A stretch of DNA of 64,000 nucleotides from BD2-11 clade cluster bacterium bin43 (GCA_002238605.1 MPMR01000003.1:186001-250000); one strand, 5' to 3'; counted from the stretch's first letter, positions 1 through 10,218 are shown. Numbers and translations: made by a program. The notes: a model not told the origin generated them from the sequence alone.

Positions 1-500
1 GCGTGATAGTCCCGCAAGTCGATGAGGTCGAAACGCGGGACGGGCGTACGTGTGACATCGGGTTTCCGCGGCTCGCGATAGATGGTTCTGGCCCTGCCTT
101 CTTCGAGATCCCGCAGGAACCGGGGGAAGGTGTCCTCCGCTTCGTCCAGAACGAAGTAGTCGACGCCCGCGATGTCCTGATGGAACGATGTCGGATAGGG
201 CCCTCCCGCGACCACGGGAATGCCGGCGTGATTGCAACGCTCGATCACCTTCCGCAACGACTCCCTCTGCACGATCATGGTTGACGTAAACACCATGTCG
301 GCCCAATCCAGATCGGAGTCATCCAGGCGCGAGACGTTCATGTCCACAACCCGAAGATCGTATTCCGGAGGGAACATCGACGCGACCGTGAGGAGCCCGA
401 GCGGCGGAAAAGCCGCCTTCACGCCCAGCATCTCCAGAGCGTGGTTGATACCCCAGTAGGAGGGCGGATAGTCCGGGTAGACCAGCAGAGCATTACGCAT
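1..500 (-). CDS. B12-binding-domain radical SAM protein (partial, N-terminal part only)
   Basis: The gene begins at ATG 500 and runs off the left edge, leaving 166 codons. The visible protein opens MRNALLVYPDYPPSYWG and continues with KAAFPPLGLLTVASMFP, the signature of the N-terminal cobalamin-binding domain of B12-dependent radical SAM enzymes (the group containing the hopanoid C-2 methylase HpnP and related proteins). A VVAGGPYPTS segment follows, typical of the Rossmann-like B12 fold. The radical SAM core with its CxxxCxxC cluster lies outside the window, so the reaction cannot be named; methylation or another radical modification of a lipid or polyketide product is the family expectation. 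Only 2 nt separate its start from the stop of the reductase-sulfotransferase gene, so it is the third gene of the PKS operon. Family is confident, substrate unknown. Confidence 0.82.
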   Translation of the reverse strand, partial: MRNALLVYPDYPPSYWGINHALEMLGVKAAFPPLGLLTVASMFPPEYDLRVVDMNVSRLDDSDLDWADMVFTSTMIVQRESLRKVIERCNHAGIPVVAGGPYPTSFHQDIAGVDYFVLDEAEDTFPRFLRDLEEGRARTIYREPRKPDVTRTPVPRFDLIDLRDYH

Positions 501-502
501 GG

Positions 503-3022
503 CTAAAGCCCCGACTCCCGGAGCCCTCTCTCAGAGACGAACGCACGATACCGGGCGAATGCGGCGTCGACCATCTCGCGCGTCAAGCCATAGTCCGCGA
601 TGTCGTACCGATGGCGCTTCTCGCTACGGCGCCGCTCCGCCTGCTCCGCCAGCCAGGCGTCCATCGCGGTGACGGCTGCGGACTCCAGAGACCAGCCGAA
701 GTGGTCGTAGATGCGGCCCACGACCGCCAACGGGTCCTGGACCAGATCGTAGTAGCTGACGTCGATCCAGCGATGTTCCAGCTCGGGGTGTGCGTTCCGG
801 AAGTCCACGGCCCGATGAAGAAGGCGGCTCATCCCCCGCAGTTGTTCGGCGCCCAGCACCTCCGATGGGCGGGGCTCGGCGATCTTCGCTCGGATCTGCT
901 CGACCAGGCTGCACCATGACCCCATGAACTGAACGGGTTCGCGGTGCGTCTGGATGAAGAGCGCGTCGGGATACGTGTCGAACAGAGCTTCGAGTTCCCT
1001 GAGATGGGTCGGCATCTTGAAGAGCCACTGACCTTGCACGCCGGGATGACTTTGCGTCCGCTGGTAATTGTAGTGCTGCATGACACGGCGGTGGTGCCGG
1101 TAGGCCTCCCGCGAGCGGCTCTCCTCCAGCCAGCTTTCGTACTGCGGGATGTGATATCGGGCGCCGAACACCCCGGCCTTGAACGACAGCCGAAGGATCG
1201 GGATGTCCTCCTCCGGCTCGTCGATGTCGATCTGGTGGACTCCGGCGAAGGAGTCGATGATGCCCGAGGCCTCGAACACGTCGGCCGCCAACGGACGGCG
1301 CGGATCCGCCGGAGTGCCCGCTATGCCCGCGTAGTCGCCGCCCGGGATCACCGGTTCCACGTACTCAAACGCCCGTAGCACCCAGAACCGGCTGTCCCGG
1401 GTCATGAGGCGGTGGAGGTACGTTGTCCCGGTGCGGTTGATTCCCACAATGAAAACAGGTTGAGCGACTTTCTGTCGGTCGATCTCCGGGTATCGCCGGC
1501 GTTCGGCGGCCAGTTCGGCGTTGTTGCGCAGCATACGGCAGAAATCGAACGAGACGTGACCGATCCGGGTATCGAGCATCCCCGCTTCCGGCGACGTGAT
1601 CGCCTCGACCAGCCGCCGCAGTCCGTCGAGCATCCACTCCGGGTAGGTCGAATCGAAGCACAGGCCGTGATCGTCCGCGTAGCGCCTCGCCTGCCTGAGC
1701 AAGTGCTCGAGCTTCAGGCGCCGGCGGGGAACCGGGTGCGGCCATTCGTCTCGATGTTCCCGGATCCATCGGTTGTAACGCACGTACCTCGTAAGGGGAC
1801 CGGGCCACTCGATCTTGACCGGACAGTCCTCACGAATCGCGCGGTCGCTGACGGGGAGAGAGGTCGCCGAGTCGTTGCCCCGCAGCCAGTAGGGGGCGAC
1901 GTGATCCAGCAGCGCCCAGTACCGGGCGAGGGGCGAGGCGTCACCCCGGGCTTGGCAAGCCCGCTTGAAGGCCTGGTAGGAAACCTCCGGATAGTCCAGA
2001 CCGAGTTCTTCAACGCGAACCGTCGTGTACGACGGCGTTGGGTTGCAGCAGTTGTAGATCGTGAAACGACGTTCGGGGTTGAACGAGATCTCGGTGCAGA
2101 TACGGCTGAGCGTGTCGACGGGGTCGTTGTTGGACTGCAACGTGAATCCCCGTGGAATCATCCCCGCATCCACCACCGCCGAGAAGAGGCGCTGGGTGAT
2201 GTTGGCCGGCTGCGTGTACCCGGTGGAGGCCATGCTGGTCTGGCTCAGGCGAAAGATCGCTGCGGGCAGCCCGACGACATTGGCAAAAAGGATCGCCTGT
2301 TCAGCTACGACTTTGCTCCACGGATACCCGAGAAGCCCAAGTGGGAATGTCCGCTTCATGCTGGGCAGGTCCGGCTGAATCTGGTCGTCGATGCGGCTCT
2401 CCCGGTACTCGCGCGCAAAGGAGCAGAAGTACTCGGGGAAGATCCCCATCGTCGAAGCATAGAAAAGATGCTTGTAGCGTGTATGCAGACACAGATCCAG
2501 CACGTTGCGGATGCTGAACGAGTTGACGCGGCGAATGGCACGGTAGGACGACGAAAGGCTCAGGGTGGCTGCGAGATGGTAGACGGCATCGATCTCTTCG
2601 CAGAGAACGCCAAAACGGGAATCCGACAGCCCGAAGCGCGGTTCGGCAATGTCTCCGGCGTACACGCGAATACGGGGTGCGAAGGCATCGTCCCAGACTT
2701 CCGCGTGTTCCATGTTCGCCTTCAGCCGCTCGAAGCCGTGCTCGGGGGTGTCGGCCCGTACGATGCAGTGCACCGTCAGGCGGGATTCCCGGGTGAGCAG
2801 ATCACGCATCAGGAAACGGCCGAGGAAGCCCGTGGCGCCGGTGACGAGGACGTGGCGGAAGGCGGTGGGGGAGACGGCCTCGGCGGGCGTTGCCCGGGTC
2901 AGAACGTCGCGGACGAAGCCGCGCAACGTGTTGAGATCACGCTGGCAGTGGGGAGGCAGGCTACCCGTCAACGGCGGAACGCGCCGGCGGGTTGCCGATG
3001 AGAGAAGGCCGGCCTGGTTCAA
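503..3022 (-). CDS. Thioester reductase-sulfotransferase fusion protein
   Basis: About 839 residues in two halves. Residues about 50-430 form an extended-SDR thioester reductase (NAD-binding TGATGFLG near 61-68, catalytic YPWSK) of the kind that releases carrier-protein-bound acyl chains as aldehyde or alcohol with NADPH. Residues about 520-830 form a PAPS-dependent sulfotransferase (5'-phosphosulfate loop NRTGTTYLHRLM; 3'-phosphate motif THREPVQFMGS), Sulfotransfer_3 type. Reductive release followed by sulfation of the new alcohol would be a logical combined activity, but that is inference. The chosen start is TTG 3022, whose TTGA overlaps the PKS stop; there is no ideal ribosome site, so a start further in, or a frameshift joining it to the PKS, remains possible. 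The radical SAM gene follows 2 nt after its stop. Confidence 0.78.
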   Translation of the reverse strand: MNQAGLLSSATRRRVPPLTGSLPPHCQRDLNTLRGFVRDVLTRATPAEAVSPTAFRHVLVTGATGFLGRFLMRDLLTRESRLTVHCIVRADTPEHGFERLKANMEHAEVWDDAFAPRIRVYAGDIAEPRFGLSDSRFGVLCEEIDAVYHLAATLSLSSSYRAIRRVNSFSIRNVLDLCLHTRYKHLFYASTMGIFPEYFCSFAREYRESRIDDQIQPDLPSMKRTFPLGLLGYPWSKVVAEQAILFANVVGLPAAIFRLSQTSMASTGYTQPANITQRLFSAVVDAGMIPRGFTLQSNNDPVDTLSRICTEISFNPERRFTIYNCCNPTPSYTTVRVEELGLDYPEVSYQAFKRACQARGDASPLARYWALLDHVAPYWLRGNDSATSLPVSDRAIREDCPVKIEWPGPLTRYVRYNRWIREHRDEWPHPVPRRRLKLEHLLRQARRYADDHGLCFDSTYPEWMLDGLRRLVEAITSPEAGMLDTRIGHVSFDFCRMLRNNAELAAERRRYPEIDRQKVAQPVFIVGINRTGTTYLHRLMTRDSRFWVLRAFEYVEPVIPGGDYAGIAGTPADPRRPLAADVFEASGIIDSFAGVHQIDIDEPEEDIPILRLSFKAGVFGARYHIPQYESWLEESRSREAYRHHRRVMQHYNYQRTQSHPGVQGQWLFKMPTHLRELEALFDTYPDALFIQTHREPVQFMGSWCSLVEQIRAKIAEPRPSEVLGAEQLRGMSRLLHRAVDFRNAHPELEHRWIDVSYYDLVQDPLAVVGRIYDHFGWSLESAAVTAMDAWLAEQAERRRSEKRHRYDIADYGLTREMVDAAFARYRAFVSERGLRESGL

Positions 3023-6000
3023 TGGATCTTCGCGGACGAGACTCCTGCCGCGCCGGCCCCATGTGAACCTCCTTGCCCGCCGGCTGACGGCACTTCGGGA
3101 CCGGCCATCTCGCCGCCGCAGGTCGTTGCGCGGTCCCCGTTGCGGAAATGATCCTCGGGCGCGTTCGCGAAGGGTGATCGGCGCCTGCGCACCCGCTGCT
3201 GGAACTCTTCGCCGACGCCCGCCCTTCCATCCGTCTCGCCAGCGATCTCCTCCTCGGCGTCGGAGTCGGTTCCGTGCACGATGGCCTGCGCCAGCGAAAG
3301 GGCGGAGGCCGTGGTCATCAGCTCGAGCGCACTGACCTGGTGGTGGAACTGCGTCTGGACGAAGGCGCCCAGTTCTGCGACCGAGATCGACGTGAGTCCG
3401 AAGCTTGAGAGCGGCTCCGAAACATCGCCCTCGTCGTGTCCGCACAATTCGGCGACCTTGGCGGAGATCTGGGCGACGACACTTTCCACGGTCAGCTCGC
3501 CGCCCGCATCCACCTCGAACGCCGTCTGATTGTTCAGCAGGCGCCCGTTGCGCATGTAGTCGGGGGAATCGACGGTCCACGGAGGGGACGCGAACAGCGC
3601 GGTGACGAGATGGTCGTGGTCCGCCATGGTGCGCATGGCGTAGTCGAGGTTGGCGATCGCGAAGTTGGCGCTGACGGTGGTCATTCCGGCCGCTCGCATC
3701 ATGCGCATGACGTGGAGGCTCCGGGCCGCCATCCCGACCTCTGTGACAGGGCCCAGGTTGTAAGAGAAACCCGGGAGACCGCGCTGGCGTCGCCATGCGG
3801 CCAGTCCGTCCAGAAAGCTGCTGGCGGCGCTGTAGTTGATCTGTCCCAGGTTGCCGAAAGTGGAGGCGATCGAGGAGAACAGCACGAAGTAGTCCAGATC
3901 GCAGTCGATTGTGGCGTGGTGGAGGTTGAGCGCGCCCTGGGCCTTGGGCCCGAACACCCTTGCCAGTGAATCGGGTGACGTGTCCAGGAAGGACCGGTCT
4001 TCCAGCGTCCCGGCGAGGTGGAACACGCCCTTGAGTGGCCGCTCCAGGCCCGCGATACAGCCGCGAACATCGGCCTCGTTCCTCACGTCTCCTGATACGA
4101 TGTCGATTTCGTAGTCGCGCGTCATCTTGGAGAGCGTGGTGATCTGGCGGATCCACTCGACGTCGCGACCCCGCGCGGGATCACGGTCCATCAGGGTCAG
4201 ATGGCGGGCACCGGCCGCGATCAGGTACGGCACGAAGCGGAGGCCGAACCCACCCAGGCCGCCGGTGACCAGATAGGTGGCGTCCGGATCCAGGAAGGCA
4301 CGGGTGTCCGCGATGCCGAATCCCCGGTCCGTGGGATCGGCCGGAGCCTGGAGAACCAGCTTGCCCTGGTGCTGCCCGGTCGTCATCAGGCGAAGCGCCC
4401 TGGCATAGTCCCGATAGGGGAAGGAAGTCAATGCGGGAGGCGAGACCGCCCCCTCGTCCATGAGATCCATGCAGGCCTGGGAGAGCGTGTGCGACAATAC
4501 CGGGTCGTCGAGCATCAGGCGGTCCACATCGATCGCGGCGAAGCGCAGATTCTTGCGGAAGACCCGCATGCTGAGCGAGTTGTCGGTGTAGATGTCGACC
4601 TTCCCGATCTCGCAGTGCCAGCCGGAAGGACGCAGCGATTCGAGGCAGAGCGCGATGTGGTGGCCGGCGAGCGAATTCAGAACGACATCTACGCCCTCAC
4701 CGCCCGTGGCCTCCATGAGATCGTCATACCACTGGTGACTATGCGAATCGAACGCCCCGCGCACGCCCATCTCGAGCAACCGGGCACGTTTGCTCTCGTT
4801 TCCAGCGGTGGCGTAGATCTCCGCACCGACGTGTCCGGCCAGGGCGATGGCGGCCTGTCCGACGCCCCCCATCGCCGAATGGATGAGGACGCGCTGGCCC
4901 TTCCTCAAACGGGCGAGATGGATCAGCGAGTAGTACGCAGTCACGTAGACGGAGAGCGCCGACGCGGCCTCCTCCATGCCCAACCCGGGTGGCTTGAGGA
5001 ATGCAAGGTGCTCGTTCACCACGACCCGATTGGCGATGCAGCCGCCCACCGTGAGCGCCACCTCGTCCCCGACCTCCAGGCGCTTCACCCCGGAGCCGGC
5101 GCGCCGAACCACCCCGCTGGCCTCGATGCCGACCTCCCGCCCCAGCGCCGAGCGCTCGTAGGCCATTGCCGGCAGGAGGCCGAGCGTGACCATTACGTCG
5201 CGAAAGTTGAGAGCGGCGGCGCCGACCTCGACCTCCACATCCGACGAGCCCAGATGCGGAAGCTCGTACGTGGTCATCCGCAGCCCGCTCACCTGGCCGG
5301 GATTGTCGAGGCGAAGCCGGTACGGCGGCTCGTCGCCATCGGCCACGAGCGGCGCGCGCTGCCGCACGCTGACGATGCGCGGGACCCAGGGCCGTCGCTC
5401 TCTTATCGCCAGTTCGCGCTCGCGCAGATCGAACCGGGTGAGACGGGCCAGAACCTCCAGGTCGCCCTCCGAGCCGATGTCCACAAGCCGAAAGTCGATC
5501 CGCGTGTCCTCGGCGAGGAGTTCCAGGGCGATACTGCGCACCGCTCCCCAGAGCGCGCTGCCGCGGGGATCGTCGACGCCGCAAACCGCGCCGCGCGTCA
5601 CCACCGTCAAACGGCAGTCTCGGGTTGCGCTCTCGAGCCGGAACGGTGCCAGGGCCTGAAGAAACGCCACGATGCGCCACACGGCCCGCTCGCCCGTGGG
5701 ATCTTCCGGATCCGTGCCGACAAAGAGGTCGATCGCCTCCAGATCGGCGGCTCCCGGCGCTTCGTCCAGCCAGTTGGAGTGTTCCGCCTCGAAAGTCGAC
5801 CACGGGAGGTGGTGCACGCCCGGTGAGTCGAGGAGGTCGACCCAATCCGCCGCCAGGCTGCCCGGTTCACCGGTCACCCAATGGGAGCCCGGATTGGCGG
5901 CCGCCCACCTGGCCTCGGGCCCGTCCGCAGTCTCACTCCCGCCGCCGACACCGGTCCGTTCCGTCAGGTCGACAAGGTCGCGGGGGGCCTGCAGCAACGT

Positions 6001-9000
6001 AGTGCGCGACCCCGCGTGAATCGTTGACCAGTCGGCGCCAGCCTCGATTACATCCCCCTCGCCATGGAAGACGAGCGCAAGACCGCCGGCAACCAGAAAC
6101 TGACGAACGCGCGTCCATTGCTCGGGCCCATATCCGCAGGCTTCCCGGTGTAGAAGCGCAAGCTCCGCGGCGGCGGGCCGCAACAGACCCGAATCCATTT
6201 CGAGTTCGCGGACCTCCTCCGAGCACGGATCGAGCGAGTCGAACCGAATCGCGGCGTCGTGGTGGTTGAACGCGTCGTAGAGCGCGCGCGTGTGCTCCTC
6301 GTCCGCGCCGAGGAGCCAGTACTCGGTCTGAGCGTCCTGGTCTGACAGGCGTTCCAGACACCGGCTCAGGATCGCCTCGGCGGGCTCATGCAGGCCTGCG
6401 ATCTCGATCACGTGGCAGGCGTACCGGTGTCCGAAGGCCCCTTCCTCGAGGGCCGCGATCAAGGCGGCGGGAGCGACCTCTCCGCCCCGGAGTGCGTCTC
6501 CGATGGGAGGCCGCGCCGGAAGGAACTTGGGCTGCCAGCGGATGAGGTGCTTGCTGTCCGGAACGTCGCTCCATCGGGGGTTGCTGTTGAAGGAGTGGTA
6601 TTCGCCGATGTGAGCGATCAGTTGCCCGGTGGCATGATCGTAGAAGCTGAGGCGGCCGATGTAGAGTTCGCCGAGCGGCTTGTTGTACTGGCCGCGCTCA
6701 TCCACGTCGAACCAGTCGCCGGTGTCGACCAGGAAGCAGCTGATGCGCGGCCCCGTCGGTGGGCGCAGGAAGGTGATGTCGCACGCCCGTTGCGGCATGG
6801 AAAAGAAGTCCGGCAGGCGCATCAGGTAGCGCAGAAAGATCTGAAGCCCGCCGTCGGTCAGCGGAGGGTACAGGACATAGCCCTCTTCCCGACCGGACGC
6901 CCACAGCTCCTCGTCGACCTCGATCTCCAGCAGCAAATCCGTGGAAGCCGTGTCCATCTCGATCTGGCGGATGCTGCGGAAATGCGGCCCGAACTCGAAG
7001 GCGTCCCCCACGACCGCTTCGATCTGGTCGTAGAAATCCTCCCCCGTCGCGAGGGGCGACGGATCGAAATCGGAGGCCAGGACATCCTCCAGCGTCCGGA
7101 GGGTGTCGACGGCGTGGTCTTCGCCCACCCGGCGAACTCTGCCGCGGCAGTGGAGCGTGCCCTCGTCGTCGTTCTCGAAGGAACGGGTGGAGATGGTGAA
7201 GGTGAACTGGTCCGGGGCGTTCGGGACCGGAAAAAGAGCCGTCTGCAGCCTCACCGGGGTTTTGCCGACGGGTGTGTGCTGCAGGAACTCCATTTCCTCG
7301 ATATGCACCGGACTGCCGGAGAACGCCTGCAGAATCAACTCGATGTACCCGGCGGCCGGGATGATGGGCGCCCGATGCACCCGGTGGTCGGTCAGCCACG
7401 GAAAATCCCGCTCGGAGAGCCGCGCCTCGAAGAGTATGTGGTCGCAGGCGACCCTGTGACCGACCAGCGGGCCGTGGGAGTACTCGCCGCGGTGGACGAA
7501 CATCTCGTCGTCGACCAGGTCGTCGTGCGTTGTCGTTTGTTCCTGCGGATGCCCGGGGAGAAGATGGGGGATCGGTCTCGGACGCGGATACTGAGACGCG
7601 AAATCGAGTGAGACGCCCGCCTTGTAGAGCGCCCCGAGCGCCTCCTGGAAGCCCATGCAGACATCCTGGTCCTTCATCAGCGTCGGGATGCAGGCCGGGA
7701 CCGAAGCGCCCCCTTCCAGACACTGCCAAATCAGCGGCTGCAGGGCGCCGTGCGGCGCGATCTCCAGAACCACGTCGGGGCGATAGTCCCCGCGAATCGT
7801 CTCCATCGCGGCAGCGAAGCGGACCGGCTCCCGGATGTCGGACCACCAGTATGCTGCGTCCAGGCGCTCGGGCGTCCCGCCGGTGACGGAGGACACAAGG
7901 GGAACGTCGGAATCGAAGGCGCACTCGTTGAGGAAGGCGAGCGACGCCATGACATCGTCGTGGAGGGGATCCATCGCCGGGGAGTGAAAGGCGATGTTGC
8001 CGGGGATCAGCCGATTCTGCAGACCGCGGCGGTCGAGCTCGCCCATGACGGGCTCGAGCGCGGGCTCCTTCCCGCAGATGACGGTGTTGGCGGGCGAGTT
8101 TTCGCAGGCGATCTCAACCTGGGCGGGTCGGTGGTTTCCGGAACCAAACGAAACGCTGATCTCGTCCAGAAGATCCTCTACGCCCCGCCGGTCGAGTCCG
8201 ATCGCCAGCATCCGGCCGGAGCCGGCCACCCGCTGCTGCAGGGTGGCGCGGTGGTAGACCAGATGCGTGGCTTCGGCAAGGGAAAGCGCCCCACTGGCGT
8301 AGGCGGCGGCCACTTCTCCCGAGCTGTGCCCGACGACACAGTCCGGCTGTACGCCCCACGTCGACAGTAGCTCCACGAGGGCGCATTGGAGCATGAAGAT
8401 CGCGGGCTGCGCCAGCCGGACTTCGTCCAATTCCTCCTGGCTTGCGAAGAAACAGGCATCGCGCAGGGAAGTGGTGGAGTGCTTCTGCCACTCTTCTTCG
8501 ATGGCGTCGACCACGCGGCGGAAGACGGGGTCGGCGTGGTAGAGGCCGCGCCCGCACCCCGCCCACTGGGTGCCCTGCCCCGAGAAGACCATGGCCACCC
8601 GGCGTTCACCGTCTTCCACGGTGGAGCCAGGAGACGGGTCCTCTGCAAAGGCCTTCAACGCCTCCGCCAGTTGATCGAGGTCGCGAACCGAGAACGCCGT
8701 ACGCGCGGCCAACCGGCTCCGGCGTCGCGCGAGGTTTCCTGCCAGCGTGTAGAGATCGATTCCCGGCCTGTCGAGAACCTCCCGCAAGCTACGTGCGGTC
8801 TCCCCGAGGGCATGGGTCGTACGTGCGGACAGGGGGATCATGTAGCCCGCGTCCGGAGCCAGGGGTACCGACCACACAGCAAGCGGCGTCCGCCGGTATT
8901 CCTTCACCACACAGTGTCCGTTGGCGCCCCCGAAGCCGAAGGAATTGATCCCGACGACGACCGGACGATCCGGGAATGGCTCGCATGCCGTCTGCACCTG

Positions 9001-10218
9001 CATCGGGCAGCTGTCGAAGTCGATCTCCAGATTCGGCGCCAGGAAGTTCCGCGAAATGGGCGCAAAGGTGCGTCGCTGCATCATCAGGACGACCTTCAAC
9101 AACGCACAGCTGAATGCCGCCGCCTCAAGGTGCCCCACGTTGCTCTTCACGCTGGCGACACGCAGCGGGACCTCGCGCTCAACACCGCCGAACGCCTCGG
9201 CGATGGCGTTCCCTTCGATGCGGTCGCCCACCACGGTGCCGGTGGCATGCGCCTCGATATAGTCGAAGTCCTCCGGGCCCAGCCCCGCCCGCTCACACGC
9301 CGTGCGCATCAACTCGACCTGCGAGTGGCGGGTCGGCGCGGTGATATAGCGGCCCTGGGCCAGGCCTACCGCGTCGTCTGCGGTCCCGGCGGTGTTGACG
9401 GCGGTGGCTTCAATCACCGCGAAGACGTGGTCCCCGTCCCGCTCGGCCGCTTCCAACGGCTTGATGGCGAACACGAACGCTCCCTCTGCGCGCATGTAGC
9501 CGTTGGCATCGGCATCGAAGGAATGACACCTGCCGTCGGGGCTGATCACGCCAAGTGCGTTGAAGGAGGCGCTGCAGCGGGCCGACCCCAGGTAGGTCGC
9601 GGCTCCCACCAGAGCCCGGTCACAGTCGCCCTGGCGAAGCGCGTTCATCGCCGTGTGGAGCGCGGTCAGGGACGCCGAGCAGGCCGTGGAGCACGCGATC
9701 GACGGCCCCATGAGGTTGAGGTGGTAGGAGATGCGGTTCGCCAGCATCGACGCGTCTATGCTCAGAATGGAGAACTCGTTGGTCCCGTACAGCGCCCGCC
9801 AGTTGGCCGTCGACGCGACCTGCGCCCCGATGAACACTCCCGTGGGGCTGTTGCGCAGTGCGTTCAGGTCCCATCCGGCATGCTCGCAACTCTCCCATGA
9901 GCAGCCGAGCAACATTCGGATCTGCGGATCCATGTACGCCATCTCGTTGCGCGACACCCCGAAGAGGCTGCCATCCATCCGCTGCTCCCCCTGGTCGCGA
10001 ATCAGCCCTTCGTAAGCGCTGCCGAAACGGCCCGGACCTGAGAAGCCGCCGATGGGCTGGTAGCCCTTTCCGTAGCGGTCGGTGACCGGCTCGCGGACGA
10101 TCTCGCGCTGGCTGAGCAGGCGCCAGAAGTCGTCATCGGTGCGGATGCCGCCCGGCATTCGGTAGGCGTATCCGACGATGGCGACGGGTTCCTTCGACCT
10201 TTCTCTTCCGGTAGTCAT
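3019..10218 (-). CDS. Highly reducing type I polyketide synthase (KS-AT-DH-ER-KR-ACP)
   Basis: A single-module PKS of 2399 residues, with no loading or FAAL domain. KS: Cys180 (STACSAS), His324 (EAHATGT), His363 (NVGH). AT: Ser632 in VVGHSSG and an AFHSP motif suggesting malonyl-CoA. DH begins near 910, with His945 in LTDHRVHRAPIIP (Arg sits where the consensus has Gly) and a later LTDGGLQ. After a degenerate structural-KR region come ER (SAMGGVGQAA near 1780), KR (LVTGGLGGFG near 1980; YSAAS) and ACP (GLTSIS, pantetheine Ser near 2275). This set predicts a fully reduced or partly reduced alkyl chain, possibly made iteratively. Start is ATG 10218, with AGGAGGT 10 nt upstream; the in-frame GTG at 10245 has no ribosome site. 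No thioesterase is present; release is presumably by the downstream reductase. The last 70 residues after the ACP are Arg/Gly-rich and unlike a domain. Confidence 0.9.
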   Translation of the reverse strand: MTTGRERSKEPVAIVGYAYRMPGGIRTDDDFWRLLSQREIVREPVTDRYGKGYQPIGGFSGPGRFGSAYEGLIRDQGEQRMDGSLFGVSRNEMAYMDPQIRMLLGCSWESCEHAGWDLNALRNSPTGVFIGAQVASTANWRALYGTNEFSILSIDASMLANRISYHLNLMGPSIACSTACSASLTALHTAMNALRQGDCDRALVGAATYLGSARCSASFNALGVISPDGRCHSFDADANGYMRAEGAFVFAIKPLEAAERDGDHVFAVIEATAVNTAGTADDAVGLAQGRYITAPTRHSQVELMRTACERAGLGPEDFDYIEAHATGTVVGDRIEGNAIAEAFGGVEREVPLRVASVKSNVGHLEAAAFSCALLKVVLMMQRRTFAPISRNFLAPNLEIDFDSCPMQVQTACEPFPDRPVVVGINSFGFGGANGHCVVKEYRRTPLAVWSVPLAPDAGYMIPLSARTTHALGETARSLREVLDRPGIDLYTLAGNLARRRSRLAARTAFSVRDLDQLAEALKAFAEDPSPGSTVEDGERRVAMVFSGQGTQWAGCGRGLYHADPVFRRVVDAIEEEWQKHSTTSLRDACFFASQEELDEVRLAQPAIFMLQCALVELLSTWGVQPDCVVGHSSGEVAAAYASGALSLAEATHLVYHRATLQQRVAGSGRMLAIGLDRRGVEDLLDEISVSFGSGNHRPAQVEIACENSPANTVICGKEPALEPVMGELDRRGLQNRLIPGNIAFHSPAMDPLHDDVMASLAFLNECAFDSDVPLVSSVTGGTPERLDAAYWWSDIREPVRFAAAMETIRGDYRPDVVLEIAPHGALQPLIWQCLEGGASVPACIPTLMKDQDVCMGFQEALGALYKAGVSLDFASQYPRPRPIPHLLPGHPQEQTTTHDDLVDDEMFVHRGEYSHGPLVGHRVACDHILFEARLSERDFPWLTDHRVHRAPIIPAAGYIELILQAFSGSPVHIEEMEFLQHTPVGKTPVRLQTALFPVPNAPDQFTFTISTRSFENDDEGTLHCRGRVRRVGEDHAVDTLRTLEDVLASDFDPSPLATGEDFYDQIEAVVGDAFEFGPHFRSIRQIEMDTASTDLLLEIEVDEELWASGREEGYVLYPPLTDGGLQIFLRYLMRLPDFFSMPQRACDITFLRPPTGPRISCFLVDTGDWFDVDERGQYNKPLGELYIGRLSFYDHATGQLIAHIGEYHSFNSNPRWSDVPDSKHLIRWQPKFLPARPPIGDALRGGEVAPAALIAALEEGAFGHRYACHVIEIAGLHEPAEAILSRCLERLSDQDAQTEYWLLGADEEHTRALYDAFNHHDAAIRFDSLDPCSEEVRELEMDSGLLRPAAAELALLHREACGYGPEQWTRVRQFLVAGGLALVFHGEGDVIEAGADWSTIHAGSRTTLLQAPRDLVDLTERTGVGGGSETADGPEARWAAANPGSHWVTGEPGSLAADWVDLLDSPGVHHLPWSTFEAEHSNWLDEAPGAADLEAIDLFVGTDPEDPTGERAVWRIVAFLQALAPFRLESATRDCRLTVVTRGAVCGVDDPRGSALWGAVRSIALELLAEDTRIDFRLVDIGSEGDLEVLARLTRFDLRERELAIRERRPWVPRIVSVRQRAPLVADGDEPPYRLRLDNPGQVSGLRMTTYELPHLGSSDVEVEVGAAALNFRDVMVTLGLLPAMAYERSALGREVGIEASGVVRRAGSGVKRLEVGDEVALTVGGCIANRVVVNEHLAFLKPPGLGMEEAASALSVYVTAYYSLIHLARLRKGQRVLIHSAMGGVGQAAIALAGHVGAEIYATAGNESKRARLLEMGVRGAFDSHSHQWYDDLMEATGGEGVDVVLNSLAGHHIALCLESLRPSGWHCEIGKVDIYTDNSLSMRVFRKNLRFAAIDVDRLMLDDPVLSHTLSQACMDLMDEGAVSPPALTSFPYRDYARALRLMTTGQHQGKLVLQAPADPTDRGFGIADTRAFLDPDATYLVTGGLGGFGLRFVPYLIAAGARHLTLMDRDPARGRDVEWIRQITTLSKMTRDYEIDIVSGDVRNEADVRGCIAGLERPLKGVFHLAGTLEDRSFLDTSPDSLARVFGPKAQGALNLHHATIDCDLDYFVLFSSIASTFGNLGQINYSAASSFLDGLAAWRRQRGLPGFSYNLGPVTEVGMAARSLHVMRMMRAAGMTTVSANFAIANLDYAMRTMADHDHLVTALFASPPWTVDSPDYMRNGRLLNNQTAFEVDAGGELTVESVVAQISAKVAELCGHDEGDVSEPLSSFGLTSISVAELGAFVQTQFHHQVSALELMTTASALSLAQAIVHGTDSDAEEEIAGETDGRAGVGEEFQQRVRRRRSPFANAPEDHFRNGDRATTCGGEMAGPEVPSAGGQGGSHGAGAAGVSSAKIH

